From: a virus
Reading direction: 5' to 3' (one strand)
DNA length: 23,452 bases
Virus record (IMG/VR): IMGVR_UViG_3300014050_000143
Location: 1-23,452 of that record
The translations under genes and the position numbers were made by a program. Every line of letters begins with the position of its first letter. The first letter of the stretch is position 1. Shown here in pieces: positions 15,105-21,798 of this stretch. The notes under the pieces were generated by a model. It was not told where the DNA came from, ran no database searches, and saw only the letters and a program-made list of their open reading frames with translations.

Positions 15105-17222
15105 ATGAGTCTTTACTCCCTGAAGAACCTGGCTTCGCTGGAGGTCTCTCCAGTCGACGCCTGGCTTCATACAACCCCTCTACCCAACATGACCAAGGAG
15201 GAATTCTCCTCCTGGTCGACCAACCCCTCGACGGATTGGCTGTTTGTGTCCGGCTTTGAGGGTCGTGCGCCCAACCTGCGTGTCTCCCGTGAGAACCAGG
15301 CGGTCAAGATGCACGCCCTTGTGGCGGACTACGACGCTCAGATTACGGCCGAGGAAATGCTCGAGGGTCTTACCCGTCGCTCGAAAGCCGGCATGAAGCC
15401 CGCCTACGCCCATCGCACCATCAGCGGTGGAGTGCGGGTTATCTGGCTGTTTGAGAAACCCGTAGCTATCGCGCCCGGGATATTCGACCCCTTCATCACT
15501 CGTCTGATGAAGGAACTCAATGTCCGTAAGCTGTTTCCTGGACTGGATGACAACATCCGCAAGCCGGAACAGTACTACGCTTGGAATCCTCCTGCCACGG
15601 AAGTCAGCGACAACCGGGTCAAATTCGACACGCTCTGTGCGCTCCTGGCTTCCGCGTTTGATTCGTCCCACCGCTATCGGGGTGAAGGTGATACCGAGAT
15701 TCCAATCGAGAAGATCAAGGAGCGTGTGGAAGCTTTGTTCCCGGGCAGACTTCGGGGGTCCCTTGAGATCAACGGTCGTTGTAATGCCTTTTGGTCCCCG
15801 GACTCCACCAACCCGTCAGCTTGTATCGTTACGGCGACCGGCATGGTTTCCTTCTCGCAAGACCGGGCGTTCTACCCCTGGGCCGATATCCTGGGAGCAG
15901 ATTGGGTCGATGAGTTTAACAACACTCGTCTGGGCGGACCCCTGGGTTCGTACTGGTACGACGGCAGCAAGTACTGGCGCAAGGACATGGAAGGCAACTG
16001 GAGAGACGCACCTTCGGAGACAGCCCGTAAAGACATTGCAGGCTTGTTTGGTTTAAGTCTCACCAGCGACGCCCGTGGAGAAATGTCGGAGACCGACGAA
16101 GCCATGCTTCGCATTCGGGAGAACCGGCGTGTCGATGCCACCGGCCCGGTGCTTTACAGCCATGAGGAGCTCGTGCGGTTTGGCAGCCGGTGCATCCTCA
16201 ACACCTCCAGGGTAAAAGTCATGACGCCCAGCAACACTCCGGGAGAGTGGGGCGAACACTTCCCCTGGACGGCCAGTCTATTGGACGATTTCTTTGATCC
16301 GTCCGACAGTCTTCAGTATTTCCTGGCCTGGCTGAAACGGTTCTACACCACGGCCAGCGCCGGAGCTCCGGCCCAGGGTCAGGCGGTGTTTATCGCCGGT
16401 CCGGTCGAGCAAGGGAAAACCCTGATTGGCACCAAGATTGTGGCGGCCCTGATGGGCGGAGGTTGCGATGCCTCCTCCCATATCAGCGGTGGAGACCAGT
16501 TCAATAACGAGCTTTTTGAGGTCGGCGTCCTCAACATCGACGACACCGTCGCCTCGACCAGCTACGAGAAGCATTTGCTCTTCACCAACTCGATCAAGAA
16601 GTTCGTCGCCAACACCCAGCACCGCCACCGTGCGATGCGGGAGAATCCAACGACGATCAACTGGATCGGGCGGATCATCTTCACGCTGAATGATGATCCC
16701 GAATCTATGCGGGCTATCCCCTACACCGATACCTCAATCCTGGACAAGATTATGCTCTTCAAGGCAAGGCACCGGAAGTTCCCCTTCCCTCCCCGCCAGG
16801 AGATCGACCGGATCTTGGCCAGGGAGCTGCCCAACTTTGCCCGATGGCTTCTGGATTGGAACCCGCCGGCGCACCTGGAAGGCACCAACCGGTTCGGCGT
16901 GGCCAACTACCACCACCCCGACATTTTGGAAGATACGAGAACAACCCACCCCAACCACGCCTTCAGTGAGTTGCTCGATAAGTATCTGATGAATTATAAG
17001 ATCGCGGCGAACGGCAAAAACCCCAAGCAGTGGGTTGGTTCTGCCACGGATCTGCTCAACAACATGTTGAATGACGCAGAGCTCGAAAAGCTTGCGCGTC
17101 ACTACGTATCAAGCCCGGACCGCATGGGTCAGAGATTGGCCAAGATTATGGCCATCCGACCCGAGCAGGTTATCCGGCGCAAATCAGGAGGAAAGATAAC
17201 ATGGGAAATCAATCTGGAATGA
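15105..17222 (+). CDS. Primase-helicase (AEP primase plus SF3-like helicase)
   Basis: 705 aa. Residues of about 1-200 look like an archaeo-eukaryotic primase-type domain: VADYD (D75, D77), then TISGGVRVIWLFEKP (about 105-119) as the nucleotide-binding strand. A linker with AFWSPDSTNP and FYPWADILG follows. The C-terminal domain is a VapE/D5/P4-alpha-like helicase with Walker A GPVEQGKT (432-439), Walker B VLNIDD (479-480) and a sensor FTLNDDPES (about 526-534). It would prime and unwind at the fork with PolA. It starts 4 nt after the 59-aa gene and its 3' end overlaps the oxygenase gene by 22 nt. It is the main candidate to act at the heptamer cluster at 19511-19786. Confidence 0.88.
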   Translation: MSLYSLKNLASLEVSPVDAWLHTTPLPNMTKEEFSSWSTNPSTDWLFVSGFEGRAPNLRVSRENQAVKMHALVADYDAQITAEEMLEGLTRRSKAGMKPAYAHRTISGGVRVIWLFEKPVAIAPGIFDPFITRLMKELNVRKLFPGLDDNIRKPEQYYAWNPPATEVSDNRVKFDTLCALLASAFDSSHRYRGEGDTEIPIEKIKERVEALFPGRLRGSLEINGRCNAFWSPDSTNPSACIVTATGMVSFSQDRAFYPWADILGADWVDEFNNTRLGGPLGSYWYDGSKYWRKDMEGNWRDAPSETARKDIAGLFGLSLTSDARGEMSETDEAMLRIRENRRVDATGPVLYSHEELVRFGSRCILNTSRVKVMTPSNTPGEWGEHFPWTASLLDDFFDPSDSLQYFLAWLKRFYTTASAGAPAQGQAVFIAGPVEQGKTLIGTKIVAALMGGGCDASSHISGGDQFNNELFEVGVLNIDDTVASTSYEKHLLFTNSIKKFVANTQHRHRAMRENPTTINWIGRIIFTLNDDPESMRAIPYTDTSILDKIMLFKARHRKFPFPPRQEIDRILARELPNFARWLLDWNPPAHLEGTNRFGVANYHHPDILEDTRTTHPNHAFSELLDKYLMNYKIAANGKNPKQWVGSATDLLNNMLNDAELEKLARHYVSSPDRMGQRLAKIMAIRPEQVIRRKSGGKITWEINLE

Positions 17223-17857
17223 CGCCCCCGCAGAGAACGGTGGCGCCTTTATTTAGCACCCCGCTGTTTGTCTCGCAGCTGGAACAGCCCGAACGGGAGA
17301 TCGTCGCGGCCGTCAAGCAGGCGGATATGCGAAGGGTCACGGCCAACAACGGGTGGAGTTCGGTGAACACCAGGATTCTGGATCTGCCGCAGATGGAGTC
17401 TTTAAAGACAATCATTCTGCAGGAGCTGGGCGCCTACACGTTCGAAGCTCTCGGCCTAAAGAGAAAGTACCAGTTCCACATCACCAATTCGTGGATCATG
17501 AAGCATCAGAAGGGGGATTTTGCGCACGCCCATGTGCATGAGAACTCGTTGATCTCCGGGGTCTACTACGTGGAAACCTTTGAGAACAGCGGTCCAATCC
17601 TGTTTTCCAAGTCCTACAAGGACTTCAACCTCTTCCCCGCTTTCTTTGGCTGGGAGTTTGAGCGCAGGGATATCCTCAACGCGGATCTGTGGCCCGTGCA
17701 GCCCAGGGACGGGATGCTGGTTTTGTTCCCCTCCCATCTGTCCCACTCGGTGGAACACAGCCGGGCGGAAGCCGACCGGTACTGCATTGCGTTTAACGTG
17801 TTTGTGAAGGGCAAGTTTGGGTCGGAAGAAAGCTTCAGTTCCCTGGAGATCACATGA
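17201..17857 (+). CDS. 2OG-Fe(II) oxygenase family protein
   Basis: 218 aa with the pattern of the phage 2OG-FeII_Oxy_5 family: NSWIMKHQKGDFAHAHVHEN, then SLISGVYYV, the distal SHSVEH with a His ligand and an Arg-containing RYCIAFNVF that would bind 2-oxoglutarate. Such enzymes are common in marine and freshwater phages; substrates (protein, nucleic acid or small molecule) are mostly unknown. The start ATG 17201 has a strong AGGAGG and lies within the end of the primase-helicase gene; its stop overlaps the next start as ATGA. Confidence 0.88.
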   Translation: MGNQSGMTPPQRTVAPLFSTPLFVSQLEQPEREIVAAVKQADMRRVTANNGWSSVNTRILDLPQMESLKTIILQELGAYTFEALGLKRKYQFHITNSWIMKHQKGDFAHAHVHENSLISGVYYVETFENSGPILFSKSYKDFNLFPAFFGWEFERRDILNADLWPVQPRDGMLVLFPSHLSHSVEHSRAEADRYCIAFNVFVKGKFGSEESFSSLEIT

Positions 17858-17982
17858 GGCCGCTGCTGATGTGCGCCGGAGTCGTGATTTTGATGGTCCT
17901 CTTACCCGTGTTGGTGGCGTTCACCTTGTGGTGCAAGGACCGTCGAGACGAGGAAAAGAAAGGATATTGGGACGTGGAATGA
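17854..17982 (+). CDS. Single-pass small membrane protein (42 aa)
   Basis: ATG 17854 overlaps the oxygenase stop by 4 nt. Residues of about 4-26 form one hydrophobic helix (LLMCAGVVILMVLLPVLVAF), followed by a short charged tail (KDRRDEEKKGYWDVE). With no other domain it could be an accessory lysis or superinfection protein, but nothing proves it. Its stop overlaps the next ATG. Confidence 0.65.
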   Translation: MRPLLMCAGVVILMVLLPVLVAFTLWCKDRRDEEKKGYWDVE

Positions 17983-18155
17983 AAAAGAAAAAACAAACAA
18001 GAAACATCACGGTCCGTAAACCGTGGAACTATGAAAATCGTTTGTGTTTTGGGCGTTGGAAAACAGCACCCTACGGCGCAGGCAAAGAAAGCAGGCTCAA
18101 ACCCCTCAATGCTTTTCAGCGCCTATTGAGGTGGTTTTTGGAGAAGTTAAACTGA
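17979..18155 (+). CDS. Small basic protein (58 aa)
   Basis: MKKKKQTRNITVRKPWNYEN begins a very Lys/Arg-rich protein with Trp and aromatic residues and an amphipathic C-terminal helix (NAFQRLLRWFLEKLN). ATG 17979 overlaps the previous stop. An upstream extension of the frame belongs to other genes. Likely nucleic-acid or membrane-surface binding by composition; function unknown. Confidence 0.6.
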   Translation: MKKKKQTRNITVRKPWNYENRLCFGRWKTAPYGAGKESRLKPLNAFQRLLRWFLEKLN

Positions 18156-18159
18156 TTCA

Positions 18160-18399
18160 ATGACGCTGGATCAGATCAAGAGTTTTTCCAATTCCGTATC
18201 CACCTGGATCATCAACGGAATGAGAACGGCTACGGATGAACAGCGTGCCGAGAGATATGCCATCTGCCAGGCATGTCCCAATTTTGACCAACGAGTATTC
18301 GGGGGTCACGGAGTCTGCAAGATTTGTGGGTGCAATATGCGTACCAAAACGGTGTTCCCCCACGAGAAATGTCCCATTGATAAATGGGGAAAGGTATGA
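18160..18399 (+). CDS. Zinc-ribbon protein (79 aa)
   Basis: After a helical N-terminus, CQACPNFD, VCKICGCNM and KCPIDKW provide two CxxC knuckles and extra Cys residues that could bind one or two zinc ions. The same arrangement recurs in small phage proteins beside tail or accessory genes (the DUF6171-like type, from memory). It lies 4 nt after the 58-aa gene and 1 nt before the HNH gene. A role in DNA or protein binding is inferred. Confidence 0.7.
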   Translation: MTLDQIKSFSNSVSTWIINGMRTATDEQRAERYAICQACPNFDQRVFGGHGVCKICGCNMRTKTVFPHEKCPIDKWGKV

Positions 18400-18400
18400 C

Positions 18401-18631
18401 ATGCCGCTAGGAAAACGAGACTACGCCAAGGAATACCGGGAATATCACGGTAAGCCCGATCAAATCAAACGTCGTGCCGGACGTAACGCTGCCCGAAGAT
18501 CGATGATCAAACGTCGTGGTTTGGCGGCTGTGCGTGGAAAAGACGTCAATCACAAGGACGGCAATACCATGAATAATGCAGCGTCAAACTTGAACCTTGA
18601 GTCCAAGAGCGTGAACCGGGGTCGCAAGTAG
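18401..18631 (+). CDS. HNH-type endonuclease-like protein (76 aa)
   Basis: MPLGKRDYAKEYREYHGKPD, then KRRAGRNAARRSMIKRRG, and the compact HNH core VNHKDGNTMNNAASNLNLES with His, Asp and Asn in the expected order. This short arrangement is common in phages as an HNH homing-type or packaging-linked nuclease. ATG 18401 has AAAGGT upstream and lies 1 nt after the zinc-ribbon stop. An upstream in-frame extension overlaps the zinc-ribbon gene and is not used. Confidence 0.75.
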   Translation: MPLGKRDYAKEYREYHGKPDQIKRRAGRNAARRSMIKRRGLAAVRGKDVNHKDGNTMNNAASNLNLESKSVNRGRK

Positions 18632-18633
18632 TA

Positions 18634-18662
18634 TTGACTGCCAAAAGACAGTAACTAGCATT
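18634..18662 (+). promoter_or_regulatory. Promoter-like element of the ferritin-like gene
   Basis: TTGACT, a 17-nt spacer and AGCATT (or TAGCAT with 16 nt) end 5 nt before ATG 18668. The spacer includes ACAGTAAC, the ACTGnCAGT-related motif found at other starts. No Shine-Dalgarno is present. Confidence 0.4.
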
Positions 18663-18667
18663 GATTT

Positions 18668-19141
18668 ATGGCTAAAAACAAGATCCCAGGATTGCTGATT
18701 GAAGGTCTTGGGGAGATCAAAAAAGAACCCGAGCATGACGAGGTAAGCGAAGGTCCTGAGCTTTTGGAGTCTTACAGTTCTTCCCCGGCCCCAGGCGAGT
18801 TCTTCTCTACCCTCCTTCACTCAGCCACGATTGCCCACCAGCTTCATTTTAAGACCCGTTCGTTTGCGGCTCACAAAGCCCTGGGCGAGTTCTACGACGA
18901 GATCGTGGAACTTACCGATGGGCTTGTGGAGTCCTGGCAGGGCAAATACGGGTTGGTTAAGAACTTTCCTTTCAAATACGACCTGGAGACCGAGGATCCT
19001 GAAGCTTTCTTGGCGGATCTGGACTACTACGTTAAGACCCACCGCGAGCTGGTTTCAGACGACTCTGAGATTCAGAACGACATTGATACGATCCAGACTT
19101 TAATTAACTCCACCACCTACAAGATTAGGTTTCTTAAATAA
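18668..19141 (+). CDS. Ferritin/Dps-like helical phage protein (157 aa)
   Basis: After about 40 disordered residues, the sequence FFSTLLHSATIAHQLHFKTR, then FAAHKALGEFYDEIVELTDG, has the helix-loop-helix with His and Glu spacing of Dps-like proteins, and two more helices follow. I recall a phage family (DUF5856) of this shape. Iron oxidation or storage is possible but metal ligands are not proven. It appears to be transcribed from its own promoter and ends before a hairpin at 19142-19156. Confidence 0.6.
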   Translation: MAKNKIPGLLIEGLGEIKKEPEHDEVSEGPELLESYSSSPAPGEFFSTLLHSATIAHQLHFKTRSFAAHKALGEFYDEIVELTDGLVESWQGKYGLVKNFPFKYDLETEDPEAFLADLDYYVKTHRELVSDDSEIQNDIDTIQTLINSTTYKIRFLK

Positions 19142-19156
19142 TAGCCCTTTTGGGCT
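19142..19156 (+). terminator. Short hairpin between genes
   Basis: AGCCC-TTTT-GGGCT directly after the ferritin-like stop codon. The stem is 5 bp and has no long U-tract, so it may only attenuate or protect the 3' end. Confidence 0.35.
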
Positions 19157-19162
19157 AAGCTT

Positions 19163-19459
19163 ATGCCTTTAGGTAAGAAAGCCAGCATGCCTTGCAATAG
19201 CCCAAGGCCAAGCACCCGGCCGGGCAAGAAACGTATGGTAAAAGCCTGCGAGGGTGGCAAGGAGAAGCTGGTTCATTTTGGGGCTAAGGGGTACGGAAAC
19301 AACTATTCGGCGGCAGCCCGCAAATCTTTTAGAGCCCGGCATAACTGCGACAACCCGGGGAGCAAGCTTGGAGCTCGCTATTGGGCCTGTAAAAATCTCT
19401 GGGCCGGCCCTGGTGGGGCAACCACTCCCAATCCCAAGGGTCGGCAAGGCAAGTACTAG
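19163..19459 (+). CDS. Basic phage protein with ARYWACK motif (98 aa)
   Basis: A strongly basic protein. AARKSFRARHNCDNPGSKLG followed by ARYWACKNLW is a pattern often seen at the C-terminus of small phage structural or capsid-associated proteins. CNSP, CEGG and the two motif Cys could bind a metal. ATG 19163 is used; ATG 19187 is a shorter alternative. It is the last plus-strand gene before the heptamer block. Confidence 0.65.
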   Translation: MPLGKKASMPCNSPRPSTRPGKKRMVKACEGGKEKLVHFGAKGYGNNYSAAARKSFRARHNCDNPGSKLGARYWACKNLWAGPGGATTPNPKGRQGKY

Positions 19460-19496
19460 ACATATCCCTTTGGGGGTATATGTCCCTTTAGGGATA
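19460..19496 (+). terminator. Two consecutive hairpins after the plus-strand operon
   Basis: CATATCCC...GGGTATATG (one bulge) is followed at once by TCCC-TTTA-GGGA. They sit directly after the last gene and before an AT-rich tract, so they could end or pause the long transcript. No uridine run is present. Confidence 0.4.
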
Positions 19497-19510
19497 AATA
19501 ATTCAATTTA

Positions 19511-19786
19511 GGGTAACCTAAGTTACCCCAAAATACAGGTTACCAGGGCAAGTTACCCCAAAATAACCGCTGTACTTCAATCAGTTACGACAAAAAGGGT
19601 AACTGGGTAACTTGTTTTTCGACTTTGGGGTTCACAAGCCCGGCACACGCAGTGCAAATATTTCACGCCAGATTATATACATTAATATATTATAGTTACC
19701 CTAGTTACCCTAGTTACCCTAAATATTATAACCACAAATACTTAAAATGGGTAACTTTGAAATTTCTGGGGTAACTTAGGTTACCC
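19511..19786. repeat. GTTACCC heptamer (iteron-like) cluster, candidate origin
   Basis: Eleven perfect GTTACCC or GGGTAAC heptamers, plus a partial one (GGTTACC, 19538-19544): 19511, 19522, 19552, 19597, 19605, 19695, 19704, 19713, 19749, 19769 and 19780 (start positions). Three are exact 9-bp tandem units TAGTTACCC (19693-19719). Pairs facing each other form GGGTAAC-N4-GTTACCC (19511-19528) and the like (19769-19786). A very AT-rich stretch (about 19665-19695) sits inside. No gene fits most of this area. Iterons beside an AT-rich element are typical of phage and plasmid origins or partition sites; which protein binds is not shown. Confidence 0.7.
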
Positions 19787-19887
19787 TAAAACCGCCTGAT
19801 ACCGTCATGGGTAGTCCTCTTGGCTAGGACCCAGATAACAGCCACCGCTGCCAGAAAAATAAGCTTACCTAGGATTTGCCGTATCAT
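19786..19887 (-). CDS. Possible single-pass membrane peptide (33 aa)
   Basis: ATG 19887 to TAG 19786: MIRQILGKLIFLAAVAVIWV, then LAKRTTHDGIRRF. One clean hydrophobic helix flanked by basic residues gives a positive-inside pattern. It overlaps the 42-aa frame upstream and ends at the last heptamer. Such small membrane peptides are often phage lysis or envelope factors. There is no clear ribosome site, so the gene call is tentative. Confidence 0.4.
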   Translation of the reverse strand: MIRQILGKLIFLAAVAVIWVLAKRTTHDGIRRF

Positions 19888-19993
19888 TGGCTCGGCTTTG
19901 GTAAAGCGCCCACTTTGTAATCTTGGCTATCAGCTTTTTGCTGTTCACCGGCCTTTGCGTAACCGCGATCTTTGGTCTGCGGTTTTTAGCCAC
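19865..19993 (-). CDS. Possible small basic protein (42 aa)
   Basis: GTG 19993 overlaps the stop of the 108-aa gene. The product (MAKNRRPKIAVTQRPVNSKK, then a helix LIAKITKWALYQSR) is strongly basic. It is upstream of the membrane peptide in the same direction, with mutual overlap. Its real status is uncertain since there is no strong ribosome site. Confidence 0.35.
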   Translation of the reverse strand: MAKNRRPKIAVTQRPVNSKKLIAKITKWALYQSRANDTANPR

Positions 19994-20312
19994 GGCGAGG
20001 CACCCTGCTGTTCAACCACGCTCTACGCTTGGAGCACGCTTTACAGGTGCTTAAACGACTGCCAAACACCGAATCCAGGGCTTTCGCGACAGGCAAGGCA
20101 AGAACATGCACCAGGTCCCCCAATCCTTTTGACTCGCAGAACCCCGGGTCCTTGGCACAGCTCTGTCGAATGATTTCCTTGCGATACAGTTCCCTGTTCT
20201 GGTACTCCCATGGGTCTTGCCCCTTCGATACCAGGATCTGCGTGATTAGCTCGTCCAGGCTTTCGTGAACCCTCTTTGTCGCCTCTTCTTCGTATTCCCA
20301 GATAAATTTCAT
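19986..20312 (-). CDS. Phage protein with C-terminal CxxC knuckle (108 aa)
   Basis: After an acidic helical start (MKFIWEYEEEATKRVHESLD), the middle has ESKGLGDLVHVLALPVAKALDSVFG and the end LSTCKACSKRRAWLN. The combination of a GLGD helix and a C-x-x-C-x-x-R-R/K-x-x-LN end is familiar from small, widespread phage proteins of unknown role. It begins the short minus-strand cluster near the heptamer block. Confidence 0.75.
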   Translation of the reverse strand: MKFIWEYEEEATKRVHESLDELITQILVSKGQDPWEYQNRELYRKEIIRQSCAKDPGFCESKGLGDLVHVLALPVAKALDSVFGSRLSTCKACSKRRAWLNSRVPRRG

Positions 20313-20332
20313 GACACTTGTTTGACATTAAC

Positions 20333-20344
20333 GGGGCATGCCCC
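20333..20344. promoter_or_regulatory. 12-bp palindrome between divergent genes
   Basis: GGGGCATGCCCC, a perfect palindrome, covers the ATG of the plus-strand 94-aa gene (20338) and lies 21 nt from the start of the minus-strand 108-aa gene. A dimer bound here could regulate both. Reading plus, TTGACA (20322-20327) lies just before it. Confidence 0.4.
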
Positions 20345-20622
20345 AAAATTGGTTGGTGGATTTGCATGACCTCAATTTACGCATGGTGGAGGACGAAGAC
20401 GCTTTGCTAATGGTAATCATGGCCGCTTGCGTTGATTCTCCAAACAACGAACTCCAGATTTCACGAAAAGCCATTGCCGAACTTAAGGAGCGGATGAAGT
20501 CGCTTAAGCCCGGGAATAAACCCGTACTTGTTTCGGTGAATGACGAGGAAGGAATTCGCGTTAAGTTTATGGTAACGGAGCAAGAGATTTGCGATTTTGT
20601 GCAAGAGTTCATGCCGGATTAG
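20338..20622 (+). CDS. Unknown acidic protein (94 aa)
   Basis: MPQNWLVDLHDLNLRMVEDE, then DALLMVIMAACVDSPNNEL and a Lys-rich helix, then two strands. It is read opposite to both neighbours; its stop overlaps the 3' end of the minus coiled-coil gene by 4 nt. ATG 20383 is a shorter alternative. No ribosome site is seen. No domain recognised. Confidence 0.6.
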   Translation: MPQNWLVDLHDLNLRMVEDEDALLMVIMAACVDSPNNELQISRKAIAELKERMKSLKPGNKPVLVSVNDEEGIRVKFMVTEQEICDFVQEFMPD

Positions 20623-20921
20623 AAATCCGCTTTCTCAAACTCTTGGATCAGTTTGTTGGCGTCCTGGACGTTGTCCCGGATATAACCACGAAGCTTGTTT
20701 TTTAGGATCCGCTCTTCGGTCTCCTGCTCTTTTCTGAGCTCCTTAAGGGCTTCAACCGATTCCTGGTAGACCTTTGTTTTTTGTCTCAGATCCGCCTTTA
20801 AGCCGGCGATTACCTCGCGAAGTTCCAGAAGTGTGAGCTCAGTGCGGGTGATATCACGATTCATGGCCCGCATACGCGAGCCCATTTTTTGAAACCACGT
20901 TTTGAATTTCACCGTCTCCAT
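20619..20921 (-). CDS. Coiled-coil protein (100 aa)
   Basis: One long helix, from about residue 15 to 95, with heptads in MRAMNRDITRTELTLLELRE and ALKELRKEQETEERILKNKL: a coiled coil that would dimerise or trimerise. I start at ATG 20919-20921, since a promoter-like pair ends 5 nt upstream and a CCCACA/TGTGGG hairpin lies 1 nt before it; the longer GTG start at 20927 would be inside that hairpin. Tail- or lysis-accessory roles are possible; nothing specific is seen. Confidence 0.65.
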   Translation of the reverse strand: METVKFKTWFQKMGSRMRAMNRDITRTELTLLELREVIAGLKADLRQKTKVYQESVEALKELRKEQETEERILKNKLRGYIRDNVQDANKLIQEFEKADF

Positions 20922-20922
20922 A

Positions 20923-20937
20923 CCCACATTCTGTGGG
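20923..20937 (-). promoter_or_regulatory. Start-proximal hairpin
   Basis: CCCACA-GAA-TGTGGG on the minus strand ends 1 nt before the ATG of the coiled-coil gene. It overlaps the candidate -10 (AGAATG, 20927-20932) of TTGATT/17/AGAATG, so as DNA it may be an operator and as RNA it would occlude a longer start. Confidence 0.35.
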
Positions 20938-20974
20938 CATGAAGAGGTTAATCAATTAGTCAACGTAAGACAAT

Positions 20975-21235
20975 TCAGCGCAAAGTTTGCAGCAACGCAT
21001 TTGCCTGCGCACGTGTCATGCGAGTCTCGTCTACATGCACGTCGTAACCACCGTACCATTTTTCTTGTCCCCAAACCGAAGCCTTCGCTTCACCAACTTT
21101 GACTCCACCGGAGTAGAGGTCATAACCGCCCGGCCATTTCTGGGTTCCCCACACGGAAGGACGAATGGCAAAGTCCTCCGCCTGGGCGCCTGCTGCAAAG
21201 GCCACCACGCATAATGCAGCGATTAGTTTCTTCAT
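20975..21235 (-). CDS. Secreted two-repeat protein, possible lysogenic-conversion gene
   Basis: 86 aa from ATG 21235. Residues 1-19 are a typical Sec signal peptide (MKKLIAALCVVAFAAGAQA, cleavage after AQA). The mature part holds two copies of a 25-residue unit: SVWGTQKWPGGYDLYSGGVK and SVWGQEKWYGGYDVHVDE, sharing SVWG-x-x-KW-x-GGYD. An exported, single-gene unit on its own promoter at the edge of operons fits a moron acting in the periplasm or outside. The function of the repeat is unknown. A longer TTG start is possible. Confidence 0.75.
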   Translation of the reverse strand: MKKLIAALCVVAFAAGAQAEDFAIRPSVWGTQKWPGGYDLYSGGVKVGEAKASVWGQEKWYGGYDVHVDETRMTRAQANALLQTLR

Positions 21236-21243
21236 TACCCGAA

Positions 21244-21272
21244 ACAATATAATGACTGCCTCCAGTCAGCAA
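21244..21272 (-). promoter_or_regulatory. Promoter with operator-like repeat, secreted-protein gene
   Basis: Minus-strand TTGCTG, 17 nt and TATTGT end 8 nt before ATG 21235. The spacer and -35 contain the perfect inverted repeat TGACTG-N4-CAGTCA (21253-21268). Confidence 0.5.
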
Positions 21273-21325
21273 TAAAAATAAATTAAATTTTTATTATATG
21301 TGTATTTATAGAACTTAAACTTCAA

Positions 21326-21347
21326 GGGGGGTGGGTGGGTGTGGGGG
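21326..21347 (+). other. Strong G-quadruplex-forming tract
   Basis: Plus-strand runs G6-T-G3-T-G3-TGT-G5 give a parallel quadruplex with loops of 1, 1 and 3 nt. It is in the 230-nt gap between the divergent secreted-protein gene and the 106-aa gene, between AT-rich DNA (about 21272-21312) and a GGGG...CCCC element at 21364-21380. Confidence 0.7.
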
Positions 21348-21368
21348 TAGTCGCCCAACATCAAGGGG

Positions 21369-21398
21369 TTACACCGCCCCGCAGCCTATTTGTATTAT
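21369..21398 (+). promoter_or_regulatory. Candidate promoter of the 106-aa gene and RNA region
   Basis: TTACAC, 18 nt and TATTAT. The predicted start near 21405 gives a 60-nt leader with a ribosome site before ATG 21467, unlike the leaderless-type promoters elsewhere. It could also transcribe the hairpin-rich region downstream. Confidence 0.35.
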
Positions 21399-21466
21399 TA
21401 GCAGAGAGAGAAGGGAACCGGATGGATCCCTGTATCTCAAAACCCCTGCTATAGATAGGAGTCACC

Positions 21467-21787
21467 ATGGCATATGATACTCAAACCGTAGCAGCTCAAC
21501 CCTCAACGACTTACGCACCGAAAAACGATGCGTTGTACTTGACGGTGAAACGGAGCAAGTTCGGCCACCTCGGCACGATCAACCCCAACGCGAACAACGG
21601 CGAACAGGCCGCTGCCTTCGCCGCCCTGGGCAAGATCTTGCTCGCTGGCAAGAGCTTGGACATCAGCGTGCGTCCCGCGAAGGACGATGCGGAGAATCTC
21701 ACCCTGCGCTTCTCGGTGAGTTCGTTCGTTCCGCAGCAGCGGACGTCGTTGGCAGAGCGGCTCGTCACCGCTCACCTCAATAGCTAA
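21467..21787 (+). CDS. Unknown protein upstream of the RNA region (106 aa)
   Basis: ATG 21467 has a well-placed AGGAG. Residues 1-20 are polar, followed by ALYLTVKRSKFGHLGTINPN, a helix EQAAAFAALGKILLAGKSL, a strand SLDISVRPAK and a final strand LTLRFSVSSFV. The alternation suggests a small alpha/beta domain, no membrane segment, few acidic residues. Unknown function. A 7-bp hairpin CCTCAAT/ATTGAGG spans its stop codon, where the structured region begins. Confidence 0.7.
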   Translation: MAYDTQTVAAQPSTTYAPKNDALYLTVKRSKFGHLGTINPNANNGEQAAAFAALGKILLAGKSLDISVRPAKDDAENLTLRFSVSSFVPQQRTSLAERLVTAHLNS

Positions 21788-21798
21788 TTGAGGCTCCG

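Noticed and set aside
19511-19786. Possible CRISPR array
   Set aside because: The repeats are 7-9 bp, in both orientations and irregularly spaced, so they are iteron-like rather than CRISPR.
19820-20173. 117-aa plus-strand open frame
   Set aside because: It is opposite the 108-aa CxxC gene and the two tiny minus genes, with no start signal.
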